A stretch of DNA of 34,518 nt from Okeania hirsuta (lineage in GTDB: Bacteria; Cyanobacteriota; Cyanobacteriia; Cyanobacteriales; Microcoleaceae): the NCBI RefSeq assembly GCF_003838195.1, contig NZ_RCBY01000064.1, positions 1 through 34,518 on the forward strand, read 5' to 3'. The notes beneath the pieces were generated by a model. It made no database searches. It was not told where the DNA came from and was given only the letters and a program-made list of their open reading frames with translations. This document shows, piece after piece, positions 1 to 7,174 of the stretch. A program made the position numbers and the translations under genes. Each line of letters begins with the position of its first letter. Position 1 is the stretch's first letter.

Positions 1-1
1 G

Positions 2-286
2 GGCAATCAGAAAGCCATTGATGCTTTGGTGGATTTGTTGGGGTCTAATGCTGATAATTCTACTCGCTGGTTAGCAGCAGCAAGCTTAGGGAAAATTGGC
101 ACGGAAAAGGAGATCAAAAAAGTCGTTACATCTTTAAAAGATTACTTTTTAGTTATAGACGACCTAATTAACAACAATCTCTTCGATAATTGCTACAAAA
201 TAATCTGGAAATGTGCCCAAACTCTCCCCTACCCAGAATTTTATCAAGCTTGGCATTCTTCATCTAAATTGAAAAAACCTCGTTAG
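2..286 (+). CDS. HEAT-repeat protein, C-terminal end (5' part outside window)
   Basis: The reading frame is open from base 2, so the 94 visible codons are the end of a longer gene that starts before the window. The first third reads as a HEAT / PBS-lyase-like repeat (ALVDLLGS, then WLAAASLGKIG), a two-helix scaffold used for protein binding. The last 35 residues (CYKIIWKCAQ, then LPYPEFYQAWH) resemble the conserved Cys/aromatic tail that I associate with large cyanobacterial NACHT-HEAT proteins, which are STAND-type signalling ATPases often linked to defence. The NTPase part is not in view, so that link is inference. The stop at 286 is followed by about 100 bp without a gene. Confidence 0.75.
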   Translation, partial: GNQKAIDALVDLLGSNADNSTRWLAAASLGKIGTEKEIKKVVTSLKDYFLVIDDLINNNLFDNCYKIIWKCAQTLPYPEFYQAWHSSSKLKKPR

Positions 287-383
287 TTATTTTGGTACTT
301 ATGCTTTCTGTTAGAATTAGTCATAGTACTTATACTCACCTAATATAACAGCAATATTTCCATAAACTTCAGGGCAACTTCCT

Positions 384-917
384 ATGATTTCCACCTTAAT
401 TGAGCGTCTAATATTTGCTTCTCGACCCATGAATACTCAAGATTGGTTAGTGGTAGGAATAACATTGTTAATTTATGGAGCGATCGCCTTACCGTTAGGC
501 TTTAATTCTAGATTTTTACGAGTTAGTCAAAGCTTTCGTAATCTCAAACAATTATTTCAGGGGTTATTAGCAATCTTTTTTATGCCATCTCTAATAGAAG
601 AGTCAATATTTAGAGTTTTGTTATTGCCTCATCCCACCGAGAAAATTTCAACTATTATGTGGTGTTTTTGGGCAACATTAAGTTTATTTTTATTTATTAT
701 TTATCATCCAATAAATGCTCTAACTTTCCATCCCCAAGGAAACCCAACTTTTATGAAACCGATTTTTTTGACATTAACAGGAATTTTAGGATTAGTATGT
801 ACAGTAGCTTATCAATTAACTGGTTGTTTGTGGGTTATGGTAATTATTCATTGGGCAGTAGTTGTAATTTGGCAATATTCGTTAGGTGGTAAAGAAAAAT
901 TGTATGGAAGTAACTAA
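384..917 (+). CDS. CPBP-family intramembrane protease-like protein
   Basis: A 177-residue integral membrane protein with about four hydrophobic segments (residues 22-40, 58-70, 92-110, 126-165). It carries the CPBP (CAAX protease / bacteriocin-processing, Abi) signature: EESIFR at residues 72-77 fits EExxxR, His108 in LFIIYHPIN fits the second motif, and His156 in VIIHWAVVVIW fits the third. In characterised members the glutamates and histidines form the site of a glutamic intramembrane protease. It is somewhat short for the family, but all three motifs are present, so it could be active. The substrate is unknown. The ATG lies 98 bp after the HEAT-repeat gene and has no strong ribosome binding site. 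A HIP1 site lies in the reading frame near 480. Confidence 0.75.
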   Translation: MISTLIERLIFASRPMNTQDWLVVGITLLIYGAIALPLGFNSRFLRVSQSFRNLKQLFQGLLAIFFMPSLIEESIFRVLLLPHPTEKISTIMWCFWATLSLFLFIIYHPINALTFHPQGNPTFMKPIFLTLTGILGLVCTVAYQLTGCLWVMVIIHWAVVVIWQYSLGGKEKLYGSN

Positions 918-932
918 TATTATCAAGTTTTT

Positions 933-1051
933 GTTTGTAGTATTGCTCTAGTCCTGACAATATTTTTATTAGGACTAAAGTCCAACTACGAACCTGATTA
1001 TAACTGTTCTACAGAACATGATATTCAATATATTTATTAATAAAAGCTTCA
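933..1051. repeat. 119-bp direct repeat, copy 1
   Basis: This 119-bp segment is repeated at 1082-1200 with about four substitutions, and a 30-bp spacer separates the copies. Each copy contains an inverted repeat TAGTCCT ... AGGACTA and a small palindrome TGTTCT-AC-AGAACA. The distal part also encodes, on the minus strand, the tail of a relic reading frame (see 1158-1271). This looks like a recent local duplication rather than a transposon, because the copies lie in the same orientation and have no terminal inverted repeats. Confidence 0.85.
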
Positions 1052-1081
1052 TCGGATCATTACTTAATAATAAATTATATG

Positions 1082-1200
1082 GTTTGTAGTATTGCTCTAG
1101 TCCTGACAATATTTGTATTAGGACTAAAATCCAACTACGAGCCTGATTATAAATGTTCTACAGAACATGATATTCAATATATTTATTAATAAAAGCTTCA
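1082..1200. repeat. 119-bp direct repeat, copy 2
   Basis: This is the second copy of the repeat at 933-1051, equal in length. The minus-strand relic frame continues out of this copy to 1271, but it is cut off at the edge of copy 1. Copy 2 is therefore probably the original location. Confidence 0.85.
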
Positions 1201-1271
1201 GGAGTTAGACATTCAAACTCTCCAGTTTTTTCTACAATAGCATTAACCAATTTATTTATAGTTTGCCGAGT
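1158..1271 (-). pseudogene. Gene relic, C-terminal fragment of unknown protein
   Basis: On the minus strand, 37 sense codons between two stops read as ordinary protein: TRQTINKLVNAIVEKTGEFE, then CLTPEAFINKYIEYHVL and a stop. There is no ATG and the frame is closed at its 5' side, so this is probably the tail of a decayed gene. I do not recognise the family. The last codons lie inside the 119-bp repeat. It sits downstream of the small HTH gene at 1336-1602 on the same strand, but no evidence connects the two. Confidence 0.35.
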
Positions 1272-1335
1272 TTATTCCCACACTTCCCTCTTTCTTCTTA
1301 CTTATTCCTTCTTACTTATTCCCTCTGCTATAAAA

Positions 1336-1602
1336 CTAAAAATCTTGACAATTTGCCTGTACAATTTTTCGGACTTCTCCAGACTCTAATTCTATTAATT
1401 TCTTAGTTGCTTGAATTTGAGTAGGCTGATTTTCTAAATGTTGACGCTCAATTAATTCCCATTCTTCTGCTGTTTTCGTATAGCGTCTAGATGTAGCTCT
1501 ATCCATATTCATAGATGTCGCAACTTCGTTTAGAGAAGCCCACCCTGGTTGATTTCGCATTCTATGTAAATAGCGAGTCATTATATCAATATCAATTTTC
1601 AT
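1336..1602 (-). CDS. Small helix-turn-helix protein, hypothetical
   Basis: An 88-residue basic protein. Residues 20-50 (PGWASLNEVATSMNMDRAT, then SRRYTKTAEEW) fit a winged or simple HTH: a helix, a turn around SMNMD, and an Arg-rich recognition helix. This suggests DNA binding, perhaps as a small regulator or as a transposon- or toxin-antitoxin-associated protein. The ATG at 1602 has an AGGA nine bases upstream, which supports this start. No partner gene is adjacent: downstream are a relic frame and the 119-bp repeats, upstream a MITE-like element. The exact family is not recognised. Confidence 0.55.
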   Translation of the reverse strand: MKIDIDIMTRYLHRMRNQPGWASLNEVATSMNMDRATSRRYTKTAEEWELIERQHLENQPTQIQATKKLIELESGEVRKIVQANCQDF

Positions 1603-1710
1603 TGTGCATTTTCCTGATTATTTTTAACTATATATAATTTGATAAAAAAAGAATATTACAAGTGCTTTAGAAAAGGAATAAGTAAGAAAAAAAGCAATAA
1701 TTAATGATTG

Positions 1711-1861
<151 letters not shown>

Positions 1862-2065
1862 GATTTTATTGCTCAATTAGATAAATAAGTTTTGACCAAA
1901 ACAATTATTATCAAAATTGTCTATTCTTTACAGCAATGATAGATCCTACTGAATATAATATAGGTAATATAATATTCAGATAATTATTTATAAAAAAAGT
2001 CTTTATTTGTAGGCGCGTTTAACGCAACTACACACCTAAATAAAATTAAAATTTCAAGACTACAA

Positions 2066-2596
2066 TTACAACTGATAACCACAACTAGAGCAAAAGCGAT
2101 CGCTTGTTTGTACAGGAGCACCACATTGAGAACAAAAACCCTTCCCAGAACTTGCAGAGGAACTTGACCCCATTTCCATCGACATATTACCAATCCGCAT
2201 CTGCATTGGGTTCATCTTCATTTCCATATCGCCCATTTTCATCGGTTCCATTGGTTTCATTGGTTCCATCGATGGCATACTTTTGCTAGGTGTTGCCTCT
2301 ACTTGTTGAAGCGATAAAACTTCGGCATCACTCAAAGTAGGCGTCCCACCGATAGTACTTATTCCACCTGCCTGCAACTGAACAAAAGATTGTCCCTGTT
2401 CCGACTCTATCCGCAAAATTACTCCAGTAGCAGTTTTAAACAAAGTGGGTACTACAGTCCATTTACTTGTTTGAAACCCTGTACTTGCCTGTTGTTGTTG
2501 ACCAGGACTACCACTGGAAAGAGTAACCACAGTTTGCATTACCTGATGTTCAATATAAACTTGCTGGCCATTACTAAGATTGCATTTGTCAGCCAT
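2066..2596 (-). CDS. Met-rich zinc-ribbon protein
   Basis: A 176-residue soluble protein without a signal peptide. Residues 1-100 form a predicted beta-rich domain of unknown function with a Gln-rich loop (residues 34-37). Residues 107-142 contain 14 methionines in short repeats (MEPMKPMEPMKMGDMEM). The C-terminus is a zinc ribbon with CSQC at 155-158 and CSSC at 169-172. The four cysteines should bind one zinc ion, as in zinc-ribbon proteins. The Met cluster could bind Cu(I), but this is speculation from composition. The start (MADKCNLSNGQ) is preceded by an AT-rich promoter-like region. Function unknown. Confidence 0.75.
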   Translation of the reverse strand: MADKCNLSNGQQVYIEHQVMQTVVTLSSGSPGQQQQASTGFQTSKWTVVPTLFKTATGVILRIESEQGQSFVQLQAGGISTIGGTPTLSDAEVLSLQQVEATPSKSMPSMEPMKPMEPMKMGDMEMKMNPMQMRIGNMSMEMGSSSSASSGKGFCSQCGAPVQTSDRFCSSCGYQL

Positions 2597-2978
2597 AACT
2601 TTTAGTCGATCATTACTTAATTGTATATATTATAACAATCAACATCTTAACGTTAATATTTGTATCTCATATACGACCGAATCTGCTGTATTATTCACAG
2701 CAGAACTATTTCATATATATGTCCTTTATTCACTGTTCCTGAAAAATATCTAAATTTTTCCTCGATCAATTTGTCAATTATGATCAAGAGTAACTTTTTC
2801 ATCAATATATTTATATTTAAGCTATAAGGCAAAAAATTTGATGAAAAAATAATCAAGAGTCGATGTATAGACACAAGAGTTAATATTATTGTTATAGTAG
2901 TATCGACTTTATCATCAATTTAAAACTCAGCTCGAGACAAATAACAACCACTAGAAAACTGTAAATATATTGATTTTT
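2597..2978. other. Gene-free region upstream of DUF3285
   Basis: A 380-bp AT-rich stretch between divergent genes. It presumably holds promoters for the zinc-ribbon gene (leftward) and DUF3285 (rightward). I see no clear hairpin, repeat or ORF that I can support. Confidence 0.5.
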
Positions 2979-3188
2979 ATGAGTAATTTATCTTCATCAA
3001 CTCAAGACTCCAGACAAACACAGACACAGATAGAAACAAATGCTTCCACAACTGAACCAAAACCCAGTTATGTCAAACTGGCCATGAGAAATATGGTGAG
3101 GAAGGGAAGTAAATCACTCAAACATTTTGCCCTGACAACCATTGGACTTGTAGGTATATTGGTTGGCCTTGCCTATCTAACGCGATAA
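2979..3188 (+). CDS. DUF3285 family small membrane protein
   Basis: A 69-residue protein starting at the ATG MSNLSSS; the frame extends nine bases further to a TTG, but the ATG is the natural start. The N-terminus is polar (Ser/Thr/Gln-rich). The segment PSYVKLAMRNMVRKGSKSL is basic, and a single transmembrane helix (about residues 49-66, LTTIGLVGILVGLAYL) ends the protein. This arrangement, and its position just upstream of ybeY, match the cyanobacteria-specific DUF3285 family. Its role is unknown. The stop is 38 bp before the ybeY start, so the two are probably co-transcribed. Confidence 0.8.
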   Translation: MSNLSSSTQDSRQTQTQIETNASTTEPKPSYVKLAMRNMVRKGSKSLKHFALTTIGLVGILVGLAYLTR

Positions 3189-3226
3189 TTAAAATCACAT
3201 TTTTGAGCGGAAAGGAGAATTTAAGG

Positions 3227-3901
3227 TTGTATCTGGAAGTAAGTGTTCAGGATTATTTCTGGTCATCCTCTGTGTCAGAAGTAGAAAAATTAAAAGTCCA
3301 GAATGTTGACGAAGTCAGAAGTCAGAAGTCAGAAGTCAGAAGTTGTTTTTGTAAGGGGGATTTGAGCAAGTCTCCAAAAACATTTAGCCAATCAAAGCAG
3401 GGTTTTAGACCCAATTATTCTGATAAGGAAAAATTTTATCCCATATCTTCTGAAAATTGGGCATATTGGTTTCAAAAATGGCTAGAAATTCTACAACCAA
3501 ATATTCCACTTGCTGAAAACTACGAACTTACTCTACGTCTGACCGGGGATGGCGAAATCCAAATCCTTAATCATCAGTATCGCGACCGGAATCAACCAAC
3601 AGATGTTTTAGCTTTTGCTGCTCTGGAAGTAAATGTTCCTCAGCCAAAAGTACTAGATTCTGATTTACAACTATATCTGGGTGATATAGTAATTTCCGTT
3701 GAGACGGCCATTCGGCAAGCTAGACAACTGGAACATTCATTAACAACTGAATTAGTTTGGCTAGCCGCCCATGGTTTTCTACACCTACTTGGATGGGATC
3801 ATCTTGACGAAAAGAGTTGGCAACAAATGCTCAAACAGCAATTATTTTTGCTTCATGCCGTTGGAATTACTATTGAGAAACAAATCACTTTAGAAAATTG
3901 A
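3227..3901 (+). CDS. ybeY: Endoribonuclease YbeY (16S rRNA maturation)
   Basis: A zinc-dependent single-strand endoribonuclease needed for 16S rRNA 3'-end maturation and ribosome quality control. The family signature HGFLHLLGWDH (three metal-binding His) lies near the C-terminus, preceded by LYLGDIVIS and the RDRNQPTDVLAFA segment. I place the start at TTG 3227 because AAGGAG at 3212-3217 lies nine bases upstream and MYLEVSVQDYFW matches the usual cyanobacterial N-terminus; an in-frame TTG at 3203 has no such site. The 224-residue product is longer than usual because about 45 residues are inserted after the first strand. These begin with EVRSQKSEVRS, encoded by a run of AGAAGTC heptamers (3312-3345). 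It is followed by dgkA, the standard order in cyanobacteria. Confidence 0.93.
   Translation: MYLEVSVQDYFWSSSVSEVEKLKVQNVDEVRSQKSEVRSCFCKGDLSKSPKTFSQSKQGFRPNYSDKEKFYPISSENWAYWFQKWLEILQPNIPLAENYELTLRLTGDGEIQILNHQYRDRNQPTDVLAFAALEVNVPQPKVLDSDLQLYLGDIVISVETAIRQARQLEHSLTTELVWLAAHGFLHLLGWDHLDEKSWQQMLKQQLFLLHAVGITIEKQITLEN
3312..3345 (+). repeat. Heptanucleotide array inside ybeY
   Basis: Between four and five tandem copies of AGAAGTC lie within the reading frame. Because the unit is not a multiple of three, the array reads through all frames in turn, giving EVRSQKSEVRS. Similar 7-bp arrays occur between genes elsewhere in the window, so this appears to be an intergenic-type repeat that entered a variable loop of YbeY without breaking the frame. 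Confidence 0.85.
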
Positions 3902-4004
3902 CAAGACTAAGGGTAAATTTTGAACTTTTTAGATAGACTATTAATCGAGTAAGTCTTTGATTATCTGGGCCTTATTTATTAAATTGAACTGAGGTAGATA
4001 AATT

Positions 4005-4514
4005 ATGAAACTTAATGAGTCATCAATATCTTACAATGAAGCCACTTTTATACACAAATCGAAAAATTCTTCTGCTCCGAAAATAAAGGGTTCTAAAAGT
4101 ACAGTTAAACCTAATAGAGAATTATCTTGGCAAGTAGCAAATAGTCTTTTAATTAGCTTCAAATATGCTTGGGCAGGATTGTCTTATGCTTTCCAGACTC
4201 AGCGTAATTTTCGGATTCATACTTTCATCGGTATTGTTGCTGTTAGTTTGAGTATTTTATTAGAGTTAAAACCAATAGAAACAGCAGTTATTGTGTTAAC
4301 TATTGGATTGGTTATGGCTATGGAATTACTGAATACTGCTATTGAATCTGTGGTGGATTTAACAGTTAAAAAAAGTTACCATGAATTAGCTAAAATTGCT
4401 AAAGATTGTGCTGCGGGTGCTGTTTTAATTTCAGCTCTTGTAGCGTTACTTATTGCAAGTTATCTGATTTTACCTCCATTATTAAGTCTAGTTATTGGTA
4501 CTTTTAGTAGTTAG
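4005..4514 (+). CDS. dgkA: Diacylglycerol/undecaprenol kinase (DgkA family)
   Basis: A 169-residue membrane protein that phosphorylates a lipid alcohol (diacylglycerol or undecaprenol). The conserved core is clear: FQTQRNFRIH, then a first membrane helix, MAMELLNTAIESVVDL (catalytic Glu and Asn), the KDCAAGAV motif, and a last helix ending in the ALLIASYLIL region. Three transmembrane helices fit the family. The first 45 residues are a polar Ser/Lys-rich extension, common in cyanobacterial members. The ATG has GAGG about ten bases upstream. It lies 103 bp after ybeY and upstream of trpG, the typical cyanobacterial neighbourhood. Confidence 0.92.
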   Translation: MKLNESSISYNEATFIHKSKNSSAPKIKGSKSTVKPNRELSWQVANSLLISFKYAWAGLSYAFQTQRNFRIHTFIGIVAVSLSILLELKPIETAVIVLTIGLVMAMELLNTAIESVVDLTVKKSYHELAKIAKDCAAGAVLISALVALLIASYLILPPLLSLVIGTFSS

Positions 4515-5252
4515 TGCCGCTACGCGGAAGTTAAAAGTTAAAAGTTAAAAGGCAAAAGTATTGATTTGTAATTGTTTTATGATTTTGTAACCAGTTATTT
4601 CCGCTATCCTGCACTAGATATTATAACTTTGATTGATGAAATTAGGTGCAAGGTTTGAGATTTTAAGTTGATCTTTAATGAAATTTCAAACAATAGTTGG
4701 TTATTGACTAACAGTAAAAATTCCGGCAAATCTTCTTCTCTGTTACCGAAAAATTGTGGTCTAAAGCCTCCTTTTTTAAAGGGATAAAATAAAGAGACTA
4801 TTTCTTATTTCTAGCCTCCTTATTGCAGAGGTACTAAAACTGATAACTGAAATGACATGTTGCCTGAATTCTTACCCTAAAAGCGACCAGGTTTTTTACG
4901 CAACTACAAATGAAATTACTATATAATTTTTTGCCATTATCAAAGTATCTGACTTTTCACAGTAAAAATTATTTTTACTCAAGTAGACCTCTAGCTATAA
5001 TCAAAGTATTTTGGAATTTGGTGGGTTAATAAATACTTCTTACATCAATGCAATGAAGCTAGAATTGTAATAATAGTAGATTTGTTTTTTGTGCTTTAGT
5101 TGCTATTTTTATCTTGAGCTTAGTAGTAAAACTTTAGTCTTCTGAATCTTACATTTGAGAAAATATTTGTCAAAATAACTAATCATAAAAATTAGCGATC
5201 GCTTGTCGATCAAGAGATTCAATATATCTAGGAAATGAAGGAGTAAAACACT
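4515..5252. other. Intergenic region dgkA-trpG with small repeats
   Basis: This 738-bp stretch has no ORF that I can support. Just after dgkA is a heptamer array (AAGTTAA, about three copies, 4528-4552). At 4815-4856, on the minus strand, lies a copy of a dispersed repeat also found at 6243-6272 and 33172-33214. A HIP1 site is at about 5194. The last 30 bases hold the trpG ribosome binding site. Confidence 0.6.
5238..5243 (+). promoter_or_regulatory. Ribosome binding site deciding the TTG start of trpG
   Basis: AAGGAG ends nine bases before TTG 5253. No ATG occurs near the conserved N-terminus (IIVIDNYDSFTYN), so this site fixes the TTG as the start codon. Confidence 0.8.
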
Positions 5253-5840
5253 TTGATTATAGTTATAGATAATTACGATAGTTTTACCTACAACTTAGTA
5301 CAATATTTAGGTGAATTGGGTGCAGAATTAGCAGTTGCAGCTAATGTTAAAGTTTTCCGTAATGATAAAATTTCTTTGGCAGAAATTAATGAGTTGAAAC
5401 CTGATGGAGTGGTTATTTCTCCAGGTCCTGGTCGCCCTGAAGATGCCGGAATTTCTCAAGTATTAATTAAAGAATTAGGAGCAAGTTTACCTATATTGGG
5501 AGTGTGTCTCGGTCATCAAAGTATTGGTCAAGTATTTGGAGGGAAAATTGTTGCTGCCCCAGAATTAATGCACGGTAAAACTTCTGAAATTTATCATCAC
5601 GGAGTAGGAATTTTTGCAGGGTTAGATAATCCTATAATTGCTACGAGATATCATAGTTTAGTTATAGAGAAGGAAAGTTTTCCTGAAGTATTAGAAATTA
5701 CGGGATGGGTTGAGGATGGAACTATTATGGGTGTTAGACATAGAAATTATCCTCATATTCAGGGGGTACAATTTCATCCGGAAAGTATTTTAACTAATTC
5801 TGGAAAGTTGTTAATGAGAAATTTTTTGGCAGGGTTGTAG
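5253..5840 (+). CDS. trpG: Anthranilate synthase component II / aminodeoxychorismate amidotransferase
   Basis: A class I glutamine amidotransferase of 195 residues, the usual length. It hydrolyses glutamine and passes ammonia to the chorismate-using subunit for anthranilate (tryptophan) or, if shared, aminodeoxychorismate (folate). Visible motifs: DNYDSFTYNLVQYL at the N-terminus, SPGPGRPEDAG (oxyanion loop), GVCLGHQSIG with nucleophile Cys85, HGKTS, and GVQFHPESILT with His175 and Glu177 completing the triad. The start is TTG with a strong AAGGAG. No TrpE or PabB lies next to it, as is common in cyanobacteria, so trpG and pabA cannot be separated by context. Confidence 0.93.
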   Translation: MIIVIDNYDSFTYNLVQYLGELGAELAVAANVKVFRNDKISLAEINELKPDGVVISPGPGRPEDAGISQVLIKELGASLPILGVCLGHQSIGQVFGGKIVAAPELMHGKTSEIYHHGVGIFAGLDNPIIATRYHSLVIEKESFPEVLEITGWVEDGTIMGVRHRNYPHIQGVQFHPESILTNSGKLLMRNFLAGL

Positions 5841-5873
5841 AAATTTGAATAAGGGTTTTTAACTGTTGGTAGA

Positions 5874-5917
5874 AGTAAGGAAGAAGGAAGAAGGAAGAAG
5901 GAAGAAGGAAGAAAAAA
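5874..5917. repeat. Heptanucleotide array (GAAGAAG type)
   Basis: About five to six tandem 7-bp units (AAGGAAG/AAGAAGG phase) follow trpG directly. This is one of several period-7 arrays between genes in the window. Confidence 0.8.
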
Positions 5918-6083
5918 GAAATATTGAATAAAAAAAAGGTAAATCTATTTATAGATATAACTATCTAAAATGAATTGGAGAAGATATTTTTAAGTATCTC
6001 CGATATAGATGCACCAAATGAAGTGCATTTTTTTTAACTTACCCTGTTAAAAGTCAGAATTATCCCAATTTAATACTTAATTA

Positions 6084-6248
6084 CTATAATAAACCATACT
6101 TTGTTGATATTCCCCACAACAACCCACCAGCTTCATAGACTTTCATAAAATCAGGATATTGCTCATACCATTTCTCAGCAGCAATATTCCATTTTATTCC
6201 CGGTTCCTGTCGAGAAGTTCCCGGAATAGCTACGCCATGAGGGTCATT
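6084..6248 (-). pseudogene. Gene relic, C-terminal fragment of unknown protein
   Basis: The minus strand between 6248 and the stop at 6084-6086 reads as a protein tail: HGVAIPGTSRQEPGIKWNIA, then AEKWYEQYPDFMKVYEAGG and LLWGISTKYGLL. The composition, rich in Trp, Tyr and Gly, is convincingly protein-like. However, the frame has no start codon and is closed upstream by TGA, where a dispersed repeat (6243-6272) begins. I do not recognise the family. Most likely it is the end of a gene whose 5' part was lost at the repeat. Confidence 0.45.
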
Positions 6249-6316
6249 TCAGTTATCAGTTATTAGTTATCTCCAGTAGGAGATTGAATTTTATTTCGAG
6301 ATAAAACCAGGAAAAT

Positions 6317-6391
6317 ATGTTACATGATAAATATAATAAACGTGCTGATTGGTATCAAAAACAACCTAAACAATTATCATTGTTTGAGTAA
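6317..6391 (+). pseudogene. Short C-terminal relic (24 codons)
   Basis: From an ATG the frame reads MLHDKYNKRADWYQKQPKQL followed by SLFE and a stop. Ending in LSLFE is common at the C-terminus of many bacterial DNA-modifying proteins, but this is too little to name a family. Another frame just upstream (YFEIKPGKYV) may be the preceding part shifted by a frameshift. It could also be chance. Confidence 0.25.
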
Positions 6392-6489
6392 TAAAATAAG
6401 TAGGCAACAATAATACTGCCTACTTTCAGAAGCCTACCGATTGCACTGAGTAATACAGGATACCAACGTACCCTATATAAACCCTTTAT

Positions 6490-6648
6490 CTACTTAAAAA
6501 TCTTATACTTGTAGGCTATGCAAAGTACAGCCATCGACCCAACCAGAAAGACTAAAAACTGAGGGTTTGCAGATAACGTTAGGAGTGCTGCTGCTAGCTG
6601 AAACATATCTAGGGCAATGGAAGAGATTTTGATTTTTTGATTTTTCAT
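6490..6648 (-). CDS. Small hydrophobic protein (52 aa), unknown
   Basis: A 52-codon minus-strand ORF from ATG 6648 to TAG 6490. It starts with a basic head (MKNQKIKISS), followed by an amphipathic stretch (IALDMFQLAAALLTLSA), a hydrophobic segment (FLVFLVGSMAVLCIAY) and a basic tail (KYKIFK). A GAGG eight bases upstream of the ATG supports translation. The pattern fits a small membrane protein with one or two short helices. It lies downstream on the same strand from the 38-codon ORF at 6807-6923 and the promoter at 7057-7085, so all could share one transcript. Conservation must decide whether it is real. Confidence 0.5.
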   Translation of the reverse strand: MKNQKIKISSIALDMFQLAAALLTLSANPQFLVFLVGSMAVLCIAYKYKIFK

Positions 6649-6806
6649 TTTATCTACCTCTATTATGAGTGTGAAGTTTTATTGCACTTGCATTTTTTCC
6701 TGAAGAGCTTGACAAATACTAGAAAAGTAGATAAACTAGGATTTAATAAGTAAGGTAGACATCAAAATCTCACTTATTCATATCGGATATGATGTCCAAA
6801 TCTAAC

Positions 6807-6923
6807 TTATGTATATCGGATATATGTATTGGTTAGTTTTGCTTTACTAATACTATAGTCGCTTGTACTTACCGTTTCATATTTAGGCACATTTCCTAAA
6901 ATACTTCTCATAGTATTTGGCAT
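6807..6923 (-). CDS. Possible 38-aa peptide
   Basis: From ATG 6923 the frame reads MPNTMRSILGNVPKYETVST, then SDYSISKAKLTNTYIRYT and TAA. The composition is protein-like, rich in Ser/Thr/Tyr. The open frame extends eleven codons further upstream (KAHVFSLKTAF) to a TAA, so this could instead be a gene relic. No strong ribosome binding site precedes the ATG. It lies about 20 bases downstream of a terminator-like hairpin in a transcript from the promoter at 7057-7085. Two short direct repeats around TATCGGATAT (6778-6832) cover its 3' end. Confidence 0.3.
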   Translation of the reverse strand: MPNTMRSILGNVPKYETVSTSDYSISKAKLTNTYIRYT

Positions 6924-6940
6924 AAATGCTGTCTTCAGAG

Positions 6941-7050
6941 AAAAAACATGAGCTTTTTAAGCTCTCATACAATAGTATCCAGGCACTCGCTCAGTCGCTA
7001 AACTCTTTAGAGTGCCTGAAATTATGTACAATAAAAAAAAATAGCACTAA
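6941..7050 (-). ncRNA. Predicted small RNA or attenuated leader
   Basis: Reading leftward from the predicted start near 7050, the RNA would contain a hairpin with a perfect 9-bp stem (CAGGCACTC / GAGTGCCTG, 6980-6988 with 7010-7018, loop 21 nt). A second hairpin follows (GAGCTT-AAA-AAGCTC, 6950-6964), then after three bases a run of six T. That is the layout of a Rho-independent terminator, giving an RNA of about 110 nt. Readthrough would enter the small ORFs at 6807-6923 and 6490-6648. Known cyanobacterial RNA families were not recognised. This is a prediction from structure and promoter only. Confidence 0.5.
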
Positions 7051-7056
7051 TACTAT

Positions 7057-7085
7057 ATATTATATCTATTTAGAAAAAAAGTCAA
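7057..7085 (-). promoter_or_regulatory. Near-consensus sigma-70 type promoter (leftward)
   Basis: On the minus strand TTGACT (7085-7080) and TAATAT (7062-7057) are separated by exactly 17 bases, an almost ideal -35/-10 pair. The predicted start is near 7050. No long ORF follows, only the hairpins and small ORFs described above. Confidence 0.65.
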
Positions 7086-7174
7086 GTATTTTGCAAGAAT
7101 AAATTTTTATGAGTATAGAATTGATATACTCAAGTTTTTTACTTAATAGGCATTTTGTTGATCTTTACTGTTAG

